This document shows, in pieces, positions 51,806 to 60,012 of a DNA stretch of 64,000 bases. The first letter of the stretch is position 1; each line of letters starts with the position of its first letter. Origin of the DNA: an uncultured Bryobacterales bacterium. GTDB lineage: Bacteria; Acidobacteriota; Terriglobia; Bryobacterales; UBA6623. The position numbers and the translations under genes were made by a program. The DNA lies in assembly GCA_951813065.1 (NCBI GenBank), contig CATOTH010000008.1, forward strand, positions 124,001-188,000. The letters are read 5' to 3'. The notes below the pieces were generated by a model. The model was not told where the DNA came from. It saw nothing but the letters and a program-made list of their open reading frames with translations, and searched no databases.

Positions 51806-54199
51806 CTAGAAGAATCGCACTGTGTAACTGAACCGCACCCCTCGGCCAATCTCCGGAGCCAAATCCTTGATGAACGACGAGTGGTTGCGATAGAACTCGT
51901 CCCCTAGATTGAAAACGTTCGCCGAAAACTGGTGTGCGAGGTGCTGCTGCGCGTAGGTATATGAAGCAGTCAAGTTCATGACGGCGTACTCGGCAGTGGG
52001 TGTCTCATTGGTGAAGGTCCTGCTCTGCTCGCTTGCCATAACCAGTTCCGGAGCCAGCCGGAATCCTCCCTTTCGAAAGTCTAGGCCGATGCTTCCTCGT
52101 AGCGGTGGGATCCGGGGCAAATAGGTGCCTGTGTCGGTGTCCTTCGCGTCGACGTAGTCCATTCCGAGGTTCAATCGGAGCGCACTGTGGAGCCAGATGC
52201 CGAGATTCGCCTCGGCGCCCGTGAAGCGCGCGTTGCGTTGCGTGTACTCGATTTCGAAGAGTTCGTCGACGGCTTCGCCCGTGGCGAACGGGAAGATGAA
52301 ATTGTCAAAGCCGTAGTAGAAGAAGTTGAATTCACCGCGCACGCGTCCCTCGCCGTGGCGCAAAGAGACGTCCAGGCCGTTTCCCGTTTCGGCGGCCAAT
52401 GCGGGATTGCCGATTTCGAATGCCCTGTTTCCGACGTGCGGACCGAAATTGTACAGTTCCTCAAGCGCCGGTGCACGGAAGCTCCGTGCGAAATTCGCCA
52501 CGAACGCGCCGCCGCGCCAGGTGTCGGCATGCAGCCCGAGTGCAGCCGAGGCACCCGTGAAGGCTCGATCAACCGCATCCGGTGGTTCGCGCTCTTCGTG
52601 ATGCTCCTCCTCGCCCTCCTCTTCCTCCTCTTCCTCCTCTTCCTCCTCGTGATCTTCTCGCTCAGCGAACGCAGGCCTGTAGCGCTGTGTTTCGATTCGC
52701 CCTCCGAACTGGATCTTGAAGCGCTCGAATTCCAGTTCCTCAAGCGCGAAGACGGCGAAGCCATTCTGGGCAATGGGGGGGGAGAGGGCCTCCTCGCCTG
52801 CAGCCATGTAGTCCCTGTCAACACCCCAGAATCCGAATCGGCCACTCAGCGGCCCGCGCACGCCTTGTTCGAAAACGCCGCGGTAGGCGAACCGGTCGTT
52901 ATTGAACCGAGTGCCGATGGCGGATTCCCCGTCCTCGAAGTGTTCGATTTCGTCGTGGGCCCAGTCGACGTAGCCGAGTTTCAGTTCGAACCCCTCGATT
53001 GCCCCGCGTAGATCCTTCACGCCCCAGTTCACGCGGTAGCTTTCCCTTCGGCCTTGGAGGGAGATTCGCTCGATCTCCTCCTCTTCCTCATCGTGGTCCT
53101 CGTCCTCACCGTCGTCCTCGTCCTCACCGTCGTCCTCGTCCCCGTGTTCTTCTTCGTGACCGTGTTCCCCGTGGAATTCCTGCGCAAAGGGAACGCCGAA
53201 TTCTCCGCGGTCGACCTTTGATTCGGCGGTGAAGAACATCCTGTCGCCGTACCAGCCGAAACCGCCACCGCCGTTGACCAGTTGCGTACGCGAGTTGAAG
53301 ATCTGTCCTTGTTGCGGGGCAACGTAGTCTCCGGTTCGAACGCCTCCGCCCTGGCCCCATAGGATCACCCTTCCCACTCCCAATTCGAAGCCCGCGTTAC
53401 CTCCCCCGAGCGCGTTCGCCGTCCCGCCAGAGCCTGAGAGGAATCCCCGAAGTCCCTTGTGAGGATGGGGGTGGTGCTCGTGGTGACGGCTGATCGCGTT
53501 GACCGTTCCGCCCATCGCATTCCCGCTGTACAGCAGTGTGGCGGGTCCCTTGACGATCTCTAGTCTTGCCAACTGCCCGACGTTGACGACTTCGCCGTGA
53601 TCGCCGGACTGCGAGGAAAGAGTTCCCGTGCTGATGCCGTCTTCCATGATCAGCACTCGGTCGCCGTCAAATCCGCGAATGATCGGTCGTGAGTTGCCAG
53701 GGCCGAAGCTCCGCTTCGCGATTCCAGTGCCGACCCGTTGATCGAGCGCCTCTCCGATCGAGGAGGCCGGTACCTGTGCCAGGTCGTAGGAGTCCAGGGA
53801 CTCCACGTCCTGGAACGACTCGAACGTGGTCTCGTGCTTTTCCGATGCGGTCACGGTGATCTCGTACCGTTCGGCAGCAATTGAAAGCAGGAAATCTAGT
53901 GATGTCTCACTTCCAGCCTCGATCTCGACGGTCTTCGCGGCTTCGTTGAACACCTGATCCAGGTGTGCGATGACGTGGTAGTTGCCCGGCGGAACGTAGT
54001 CGAACTGGTACGAGCCGTCGCTGCCAGACAGCATGTTGCGACCGAGTTCGACGATTAGGACATTGGCTCCGTGCATCGGGCGCCCAGTCTCCTTCATCGA
54101 AATCGTCCCGGCCAATTGCCCTGTTGATTGGGCGGTGGCGGGAACTGTCGAGAGAGCGAGCAGCGCGAGGAGCTGGTAGCGGACTAGTGGGGACAGCAT
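51806..54199 (-). CDS. TonB-dependent outer-membrane receptor, ZnuD-like, with Asp/Glu/His-rich loops
   Basis: A 797-residue receptor: signal (LLALLALSTVPATAQ), an N-terminal carboxypeptidase-regulatory module (GQLAGTISMKETGRPMHGAN, YDVPPGNYHV-type), plug domain with EDGISTGTLSSQSGDHGEVV, and a C-terminal beta-barrel ending in Phe. Two putative outer loops are highly acidic and His-containing: about residues 343-376 (HGHEEEHGDEDDGEDEDD) and about 511-536 (Glu runs with HHEERE). Histidine- and acid-rich loops are the hallmark of zinc receptors of the ZnuD type, so zinc or another divalent metal is the likely cargo. The loop-coding DNA consists of short tandem repeats in frame (52617-52652, 53099-53142). 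A Zur-type operator was looked for and not identified. Confidence 0.88.
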   Translation of the reverse strand: MLSPLVRYQLLALLALSTVPATAQSTGQLAGTISMKETGRPMHGANVLIVELGRNMLSGSDGSYQFDYVPPGNYHVIAHLDQVFNEAAKTVEIEAGSETSLDFLLSIAAERYEITVTASEKHETTFESFQDVESLDSYDLAQVPASSIGEALDQRVGTGIAKRSFGPGNSRPIIRGFDGDRVLIMEDGISTGTLSSQSGDHGEVVNVGQLARLEIVKGPATLLYSGNAMGGTVNAISRHHEHHPHPHKGLRGFLSGSGGTANALGGGNAGFELGVGRVILWGQGGGVRTGDYVAPQQGQIFNSRTQLVNGGGGFGWYGDRMFFTAESKVDRGEFGVPFAQEFHGEHGHEEEHGDEDDGEDEDDGEDEDHDEEEEEIERISLQGRRESYRVNWGVKDLRGAIEGFELKLGYVDWAHDEIEHFEDGESAIGTRFNNDRFAYRGVFEQGVRGPLSGRFGFWGVDRDYMAAGEEALSPPIAQNGFAVFALEELEFERFKIQFGGRIETQRYRPAFAEREDHEEEEEEEEEEEGEEEHHEEREPPDAVDRAFTGASAALGLHADTWRGGAFVANFARSFRAPALEELYNFGPHVGNRAFEIGNPALAAETGNGLDVSLRHGEGRVRGEFNFFYYGFDNFIFPFATGEAVDELFEIEYTQRNARFTGAEANLGIWLHSALRLNLGMDYVDAKDTDTGTYLPRIPPLRGSIGLDFRKGGFRLAPELVMASEQSRTFTNETPTAEYAVMNLTASYTYAQQHLAHQFSANVFNLGDEFYRNHSSFIKDLAPEIGRGVRFSYTVRFF
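52617..52652. repeat. 9-bp tandem repeat inside the receptor gene
   Basis: CTCTTCCTC-type 9-bp units repeat about four times and encode runs of glutamate in the second acidic loop of the receptor. A change in unit number keeps the reading frame, so loop length could vary between strains. Confidence 0.75.
53099..53142. repeat. 18-bp tandem repeat inside the receptor gene
   Basis: CTCGTCCTCACCGTCGTC occurs twice in direct succession from 53099 with a partial third unit. It encodes GEDEDD in tandem in the first acidic loop. The period is a multiple of three, so copy changes would preserve the frame. Confidence 0.75.
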
Positions 54200-54264
54200 A
54201 ACCTATACCCAGACTATGTCTGCTCCGGGTGAATCCCGAGGAGTTCTCCACGAGCGGGCGCAAA

Positions 54265-54303
54265 TCTCCCGTGAACGGAACAGGCTGGAAGCCAAACGGG
54301 AGA
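54265..54303. promoter_or_regulatory. Inverted repeat upstream of the TonB receptor
   Basis: TCTCCCGT (54265-54272) and ACGGGAGA (54296-54303) are a perfect 8-bp inverted repeat, with a smaller GGC/GCC stem inside. It lies about 65-105 bases before the receptor ATG and could be an operator or a leader hairpin. It does not resemble a known metal-repressor consensus or a cobalamin riboswitch. Confidence 0.3.
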
Positions 54304-54425
54304 GACGGATCCTACGTTTCGGTTAGCTGCCCGGCCGGCCGGGTGCGAGCCACGAGCTGGGATCGAGCCGCCTCGCGCGATGTTGCCGCGAACGTCTTGC
54401 GGCTCTGCCGCCGGACTCCGAGCCT

Positions 54426-54476
54426 GGAGCGGGAGTTGGCCAAGTGAGCATTGCGGTAGCGCGGGGCTCCCGCTCC
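54426..54476 (-). terminator. Ten-pair inverted repeat after the SDR gene
   Basis: GGAGCGGGAG (54426-54435) pairs perfectly with CTCCCGCTCC (54467-54476) around a 31-base loop. It is about 14 bases downstream of the SDR stop and could end that transcript before the receptor gene. The loop is large and there is no T-run. Confidence 0.4.
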
Positions 54477-54489
54477 CGCTCAACGGCCC

Positions 54490-55302
54490 TCAAGGATTGT
54501 AGATGCCCATGACGTGCTGGTCGAAATCGATCAGCGCGCCCGTCATCATCTCTGCGGAATCGCTGAGCAAGTAGACCGTCATACGGGCGACATCGCCCGG
54601 CCTCAAGATGTGTCCGAACGGCGCGCTCTTGTCGGCTGCCACTAGCCAGTCTTCGGGCTGGCCCTCCATTCGCTGCACGGAATCCTCCGCCGGAGTGGCC
54701 ATCCAGCCGATGTTCAGGGCGTTCACCCGGATGCGGTGCTTGCGCTGTGAATTAGCGGCGTTCCGCGTGAGCGTGCCGAGGGCACCCTTGGAGACGCTGT
54801 AGGGCGTCAGGTTTGGTGTGCCACCGTGGGCCGACATGCTCAGGATGTTGACAATGCTTCCGCCCCGACGCTCCCGCTGCATGATTCTTACCGCGTCTTG
54901 CATCAGGAGAAATGGCGCTCTCAGATTGATCGCCATCAACTTGTCCCAGTGTTCCACCGTGGTGTCCTCCAGAGTTCCGCGCTCCGTGCAGGCAGCCGCA
55001 TTCACCAAGCCGTCCAGTTGTCCGAACTCTCTATCCGCACAGGCCACGATTCGCCGGCAAGCCACTGGGTCCTGCAACTCGGCTTCCACGAAAACGACCC
55101 GGCAGTCCCCGGATGAATAGGCCGCCGCAACAGCCGTTCCTCGCTTCCTGGAACGCCCGCTCACCACGACACCGGCGGCTCCTTGTTCGACGGCCTGGCG
55201 AACGATTTCCTCGCCCAAGCCCTGGGTCGAGCCAGTCACCGCGAAGACCTTTCCGTGCGTTGGGAGTGCCAAAGGAATCACAGCCTTGCATTGTTTCCGC
55301 AC
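54490..55302 (-). CDS. Short-chain dehydrogenase/reductase (SDR)
   Basis: About 270 residues. FAVTGSTQGLGEEIVRQAVE is the Gly-rich nucleotide site; GLVNAAACTERGTLEDTTVE follows; the active site is Ser in NILSMSAHGGTPN with Tyr-Lys in YSVSKGAL. The tail GALIDFDQHVMGIYNP is longer than in the SDR at 24385. GTG at 55302 is used as start because no ATG lies before the nucleotide-binding motif. MAINLRAPFLLMQDAVRIMQ is the dimer-helix region. Substrate unknown; it does not look like a fatty-acid reductase in particular. Confidence 0.85.
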   Translation of the reverse strand: MRKQCKAVIPLALPTHGKVFAVTGSTQGLGEEIVRQAVEQGAAGVVVSGRSRKRGTAVAAAYSSGDCRVVFVEAELQDPVACRRIVACADREFGQLDGLVNAAACTERGTLEDTTVEHWDKLMAINLRAPFLLMQDAVRIMQRERRGGSIVNILSMSAHGGTPNLTPYSVSKGALGTLTRNAANSQRKHRIRVNALNIGWMATPAEDSVQRMEGQPEDWLVAADKSAPFGHILRPGDVARMTVYLLSDSAEMMTGALIDFDQHVMGIYNP

Positions 55303-55347
55303 GGCGCCGAACTGGTGCAGGCGGCGGTCCTTCGCGGATTGAATTCC

Positions 55348-57525
55348 CTATCCGGGGTACTCCGCCGAAGGCTCTTCCAGCTCGAAGAGCGCGCCCTGAA
55401 GCGAACCCTCATTCTCGTCGGTGGTCGGCGAATCGGGAGGAGGGTTGGGCAGAGGTGGCGCGGCCGGCGTTGTGGTCACCCTGGATGGAGACGACACGAT
55501 AGTAGGCCGGTTTACAGGCTCCGGGCGCAACGCGGGCTTCGACTCTCTAGTCGACTCGATTGTCGGGGCCTTGTTGACGCGCTCTTCGCTCGGCTGCTCT
55601 GACTCTGACTGATCGGATTGTGCTGAACCCTCAAGCGCCGGCTCCGGTACCGCTTGCGCAACCGACTCGAGTGGGGGCAGGGCAGGCGGTGGCTCAGGTG
55701 GCCCGGACTCGATCGACGATGTCCGTTCAGAATCGGCTGTGGGTGCCGCTGGTTCCAAGGCGGTCATGACAGCCGGATCGTGTTGTGCATCTGCATCAAG
55801 CTCCAACGGCTGCGGCAGTTTGGCTTTGTCTACGACCTGGGCGCCACCATGCCCATCGGTAGCTGCAGCCGCGCCAATAGCTGGGGCTTCCGGCGACATT
55901 TCAGGAAGGGTAGGGGCATCTGGAGTCGCCGCGGCCTGTTGTGGTGACGACGCCTCAGTCGAACCGGGCGCGGCCTCCGGACGCTGCGCCGGCCCTGTGT
56001 CGCTTGAGCTATCGGATGGCTCTGTCTCGGGCGCCTTGGCGATCGATTGTGATGCTTCGGATCCGGCGGCTAACTCGAATGGGAGTTCTGGCGCGGGCTG
56101 GATGGTCGGTTGTGGCGATGGCAGATCGGCCGGAACGTGTTGGGATCCGACGTCGCTTGCCTCGTTCCGCTCGGGGTCCGCAGACGACGGCCGGGACGGT
56201 GCTGCAATTGCTTCGGGCGAGCGGCTTCCCTCTGCGGCCGTATCTTCATACTCCGAGGCCGGCACTAGGTCGGTCGGTGCCGGAGACTCCGGTTCTACGG
56301 GTTCGCCTCGGGCTACGGAGACACCCTCGGACTGGCTTCCAGCTTCCGAATCCACTTTCGGCGGCGATTCCGGACGCGATAGCTGGAATTCAGCCTCACC
56401 GGCGTTGGACGGATCCTCGAGAGGAGAGGCTGACGGCTCCACGGGGGTGGCAGCAGGCAGGTCCGGCGCCGGAGACAGATGCAAGGAGGACGGTAGCGGG
56501 TCGCCTGGAGGTGATTTGACCGCCGGGGTGTCTGGTGCGGACCGGGTCGAGGGTTCCCGGAGATACGCTGCCTTGTCCAAGACGGGGCCATCGAGGCCCT
56601 TCGGGTAGCGACTCCAAACCTCTCCGTCCGTGAGGTCTGCGGTGGCAGTTCGCATCATCTCGAGTTTCGAGTCGAGGTCGTCGATGAAATGTAACGCCAA
56701 GGCCTCGGGAAACGCCGGCAGTTGCGGCGATCCGAACTCCCTCTTGCCGTGATGGCTCAGAACCATGTGGACTAGCAGCATCTTCAGGCGCGGTGGAAAG
56801 CCCTTGATCTCGTCGCAGCAACGGCCCAGCCACGCGCTTCCGATCGGAATATGGCCGAGCAGGAGTCCCGCGTCCGAATACTCAAACGACCGATCGGACT
56901 TCAGCTCATAGACCTTGCCCAGATCGTGCAGCAAGACCCCGGAAATCAACAAGTCCCGGTCGACATCTTCGTAGTTGGCCGAGACGGCGACAGCAAGGTT
57001 CAGCACGCTGGACACGTGCTCGAGCAGGCCTCCCAGCCTCGCGTGATGCATGCTCTTGGCGGCCGGTGCCCTCTTGTAGGCCTTGGCGATGTCCGGATTC
57101 TCGAAAATCGATTTCAGTAGGCGCTTGAGATCCCGGTCCTGAAACGAGTCGATCAACGAGAGGACCTTGGCATACATCGCTTCGACGTCATGCTTAGTGT
57201 GCGGCATGAAATCGGAGAGAGTCACCTGGTCATCCGGCACCGCAGAAAGCTTGTGAACGATGATCTGGGGCCGTTCCCGATAAACTTGAATCCTTCCGTG
57301 GACGTCGATGAAATCGTTAACCTGGAACTGATCGGCAAGACCCTCGCGGACATCCCACATCCTCGCGTCCAGAGTACCTGTGCAATCGGCAAGCTGCATC
57401 GACAGGAACGGGTCACCGGTCTTCTTGTTCTGTCGCAGGTCCTTAGCCTGCACCAGGAAGACACTGCGGAACCGCTCGTCCGGTCCCAGGACCCTCAAGT
57501 CCCTGATGTAGTGTTCCTTGCTCAC
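55348..57525 (-). CDS. HD-domain exoribonuclease (YhaM-like) with a long low-complexity tail
   Basis: About 725 residues. GTG 57525 overlaps the TGA of the SurA-like gene (GTGA). Residues about 1-100 are an OB-fold nucleic-acid-binding domain (KKTGDPFLSMQLADCTGTLD, NDFIDVHGRIQVYRERPQII), and about 120-290 an HD phosphohydrolase domain (HARLGGLLEHVSSVLNLAVA, LISGVLLHDLGKVYELKSD, LSHHGKREFGSPQLPAF) as in 3'-5' exoribonucleases YhaM/CBF1 of about 315 residues. The last 390 residues are rich in Pro, Ser, Glu and Ala, almost free of aromatic residues except Pro-rich segments, and probably disordered. No other YhaM family member that I know has such a tail. It could be a protein-interaction or phase-separation tail. 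Confidence 0.85.
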   Translation of the reverse strand: MSKEHYIRDLRVLGPDERFRSVFLVQAKDLRQNKKTGDPFLSMQLADCTGTLDARMWDVREGLADQFQVNDFIDVHGRIQVYRERPQIIVHKLSAVPDDQVTLSDFMPHTKHDVEAMYAKVLSLIDSFQDRDLKRLLKSIFENPDIAKAYKRAPAAKSMHHARLGGLLEHVSSVLNLAVAVSANYEDVDRDLLISGVLLHDLGKVYELKSDRSFEYSDAGLLLGHIPIGSAWLGRCCDEIKGFPPRLKMLLVHMVLSHHGKREFGSPQLPAFPEALALHFIDDLDSKLEMMRTATADLTDGEVWSRYPKGLDGPVLDKAAYLREPSTRSAPDTPAVKSPPGDPLPSSLHLSPAPDLPAATPVEPSASPLEDPSNAGEAEFQLSRPESPPKVDSEAGSQSEGVSVARGEPVEPESPAPTDLVPASEYEDTAAEGSRSPEAIAAPSRPSSADPERNEASDVGSQHVPADLPSPQPTIQPAPELPFELAAGSEASQSIAKAPETEPSDSSSDTGPAQRPEAAPGSTEASSPQQAAATPDAPTLPEMSPEAPAIGAAAATDGHGGAQVVDKAKLPQPLELDADAQHDPAVMTALEPAAPTADSERTSSIESGPPEPPPALPPLESVAQAVPEPALEGSAQSDQSESEQPSEERVNKAPTIESTRESKPALRPEPVNRPTIVSSPSRVTTTPAAPPLPNPPPDSPTTDENEGSLQGALFELEEPSAEYPG

Positions 57526-58691
57526 GACGCCGACGCTCCCGCAGCTACGGGTTCGGCATCGTCGTCCGCATTCCGGTCGTCGTCCACTTTGCCGCGTGGG
57601 AGGGGCACCATCCACAGCACTCGCTTGCGCGGCCGGGCCTTGATGACTTCCTCGCGGGTCGTTGTCAGGGGGGCTAGGCGAGATGGATCGCTCCAAGCCG
57701 TGCTGATACCCTCCACGGCTCCGGAGTCAGCGTAGCCCGGACGGATCTCGATGTAGGATTCCAATCGAAGCTCCGAAAGGTACTTGCGGATTTCCGGTTG
57801 AAATAGCGGGGCGCTGATCGTCGCGCGGATCTCCTCCTGGACTTCTTCAAGCTCCGCCAGACCCTCGCGGAAGTTCTGGTCCACCCGGAGTATCAGCAGG
57901 CCGTTCGGAACCTCGATGAGTTCGGTTATGTGCCCTTGGCCCTTGTCGAACACGGCGTTCTCGATTTCCTCGCGTAGCATTCCCCTACGGTAGATCCCGA
58001 TATCGCCGCCCAGTTCTTTGGTAGCTAAGTCATCGGAAAAGCGTCGCGCCATTTCTGCGAACGGCTCGCCGCGCTGAACCCGCTCGTGGACGTCGCTGGC
58101 CTCCTTGCGCTGGGCCTCTTCGTCGCCTTCCAGGGAGATCAGGATCTGGCTCAGGCGGACGCCCTCGGAGCGGACAAACTCGCTCTTGTGCTCTTCGTAA
58201 TACGCCTCGATGTCCTCGCGAGAAACGATCACCCGCCTACCGACCTCTTGGCCAAGCACGGCCTGCGATAGGAAGTTCTCACGCATCCTGTCCATCAGGT
58301 CTTCCGCGGGCTCCCCCGTACGCTCGAGCACCCACGCCTCGAACTCGTCGGTCGTCTCGATGCCGTTGCGCTCCATGATGGTGTCGCGCTGGTTCAGAAC
58401 CTGGGCTTCGACACTGATTCCGAGTTCTTCGCCCTTTTGAACCAGCAGCCGCTGGTCGATCATGTCTCGGAGCACGTCCTTTGAGCGCGCGTCGAGCAGC
58501 GTTTCACGATCCGCGTCCGAGAGTGTTTGGTCCGATTCGACTTCGCTCCGGCTCAGTTCGAGAGCCCGGTCGTACTCGGAACGCAGGAGGATGTTGGCGT
58601 TGACTTTGACGATGATCTCTTCCAAGATCGAGACATCGGCGAGAAGCGGAGCGGCAATCGCCAACGCGGCCAAGGATTGCAGCGGTTTCAT
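57522..58691 (-). CDS. SurA-like periplasmic peptidyl-prolyl isomerase/chaperone
   Basis: A 389-residue protein with a signal peptide (LQSLAALAIAAPLLADV). The N-terminal half is a SurA-like chaperone domain (LEEIIVKVNANILLRSEYDR, DMIDQRLLVQKGEELGISVE), followed by one parvulin-type rotamase domain (VRLSQILISLEGDEEAQRKE, DDLATKELGGDIGIYRRGML). It helps outer-membrane proteins fold. The charged C-terminus (DDDRNADDDAEP) is unusual. It is the first gene of a two-gene operon in which the second gene codes for an HD nuclease, an unexpected pairing. Confidence 0.9.
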   Translation of the reverse strand: MKPLQSLAALAIAAPLLADVSILEEIIVKVNANILLRSEYDRALELSRSEVESDQTLSDADRETLLDARSKDVLRDMIDQRLLVQKGEELGISVEAQVLNQRDTIMERNGIETTDEFEAWVLERTGEPAEDLMDRMRENFLSQAVLGQEVGRRVIVSREDIEAYYEEHKSEFVRSEGVRLSQILISLEGDEEAQRKEASDVHERVQRGEPFAEMARRFSDDLATKELGGDIGIYRRGMLREEIENAVFDKGQGHITELIEVPNGLLILRVDQNFREGLAELEEVQEEIRATISAPLFQPEIRKYLSELRLESYIEIRPGYADSGAVEGISTAWSDPSRLAPLTTTREEVIKARPRKRVLWMVPLPRGKVDDDRNADDDAEPVAAGASAS

Positions 58692-58714
58692 AGCTTGCTA
58701 TTGTTTATCTTCGC

Positions 58715-60001
58715 ATGCTTCGCAGTGGGGGTTTCTATAAGGTTGCCGTTCCGCTGCTCCTCGTGGGCGGCACGGGTGCGTGCGCCCAGACATACGACAT
58801 CGTCCTGCGGAACGGATACGTTGTCGACCCCCGGAACGACGTGTCCGGCCACCGCGACGTTGCGATAGCAAACGGAAGGATTGCGGCTGTCGAACCATCG
58901 ATCGACGTCCGCCAGGCACGCCAGGTCTTTGACATCGACGGGCTGTTTCTGACACCCGGTCTCGTGGACATCCACACCCATCTCTATTCCACTACCGGAA
59001 TTGCCGGTGCCTGGGCGGGTGACTCCAGTGTCCGGCCCGACAGTTTCAGCTTTCGTACCGGCGTCACCACCATGGTTGATGCGGGCAGTTCCGGCTGGCG
59101 CAATTTCGAGACCTTCCGGGAGGCCGTGATCGACCGTGTCCAGACACGGGTGCTTGCGCTGATCAACATTGCGGGTCGAGGCATGGAGTCGCAGGAAGCC
59201 GAGCAAGCAGACTTCGGACCCGCGGAAGTGGCCCGACTCGCCGAGCAGCATGCGGATGTCGTGGTTGGTGTCAAGTCCGCTCACTTTCAATCAACAGAAT
59301 GGACGTCGGTCGACAATGCCGTGGCGGCGGGACGGACAGCGGAAATACCGGTCATGGTTGACTTCGGGCGATTCCTCGAGGGCCGTCCGTTTTGGGAGTT
59401 GGTCGAGGACCACTTGCGGCCTGGCGACTTGGCCACCCATTGCTTTCGCGCGCCAGTTCCTTGGGTGGATGCAGACGGCAAGCTCTATGCATACCTGGAC
59501 CGGGCCCGCGCTCGCGGCGTCAAGTTTGACGTGGGGCATGGGGCCGGAAGCTTCGTGTTTCGCAATGCGGCACCCGCGATCGCCCAAGGATTTTACCCGG
59601 ATTCGATTTCAACTGATCTTCATGGCGGAAGCATGAACTCGGCCATGATGGACATGCCGACCGTAATGTCCAAATTCCTGGCGCTCGGGATGCCCCTCGA
59701 TGCTGTGGTGCGCGCATCCACCTCCACCCCCGCCCAGTTGATCGGGCGTCCGAAACTCGGACATCTGGGGGTTGGCGCAGCTGCTGACATCGCTGTCCTG
59801 CGTCTTGACGTGGGCAAGTTTCGCTTCCGGGACGTCCGCGGCGGCATGGTTGTGGGGAACCAGCGGCTCGCGGCGGAAATGACACTTCTTGAGGGGGAGG
59901 TCGTGTGGGATCGGAACTCGCGCACTGGAACCGACTACCGACAACTCCCGCCGAACTACGGGGTGACCGAGCCGGAGGTGCTGCTCACGCCCCCGCGCTA
60001 G
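58715..60001 (+). CDS. Amidohydrolase/deacetylase-type metallohydrolase, secreted
   Basis: A 428-residue metal-dependent hydrolase with a short leader (VAVPLLLVGGTGACAQT). Metal ligands: GLVDIHTHLYSTTGIAGA (HxH), Lys bridge in GVKSAHFQSTEW, His in ATHCFRAPVPW and GHGAGSF, Asp in SISTDLHGGS. RNGYVVDPRNDVSGHRDVAI and the C-terminal GAAADIAVLRLD are usual in dihydroorotase-like amidohydrolases. Related proteins of this subgroup are annotated as amidohydrolase/deacetylase metallohydrolases. Substrate unknown; export suggests an amino-sugar or peptide derivative. Only 23 bases separate its start from that of the SurA-like gene on the other strand. Confidence 0.87.
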   Translation: MLRSGGFYKVAVPLLLVGGTGACAQTYDIVLRNGYVVDPRNDVSGHRDVAIANGRIAAVEPSIDVRQARQVFDIDGLFLTPGLVDIHTHLYSTTGIAGAWAGDSSVRPDSFSFRTGVTTMVDAGSSGWRNFETFREAVIDRVQTRVLALINIAGRGMESQEAEQADFGPAEVARLAEQHADVVVGVKSAHFQSTEWTSVDNAVAAGRTAEIPVMVDFGRFLEGRPFWELVEDHLRPGDLATHCFRAPVPWVDADGKLYAYLDRARARGVKFDVGHGAGSFVFRNAAPAIAQGFYPDSISTDLHGGSMNSAMMDMPTVMSKFLALGMPLDAVVRASTSTPAQLIGRPKLGHLGVGAAADIAVLRLDVGKFRFRDVRGGMVVGNQRLAAEMTLLEGEVVWDRNSRTGTDYRQLPPNYGVTEPEVLLTPPR

Positions 60002-60012
60002 GCTGAGCGAGC

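Noticed and set aside
54200..54480. Cobalamin or other riboswitch upstream of the TonB receptor
   Set aside because: Conserved B12-box and core motifs are absent; only a simple inverted repeat is seen, and the receptor looks zinc-related.
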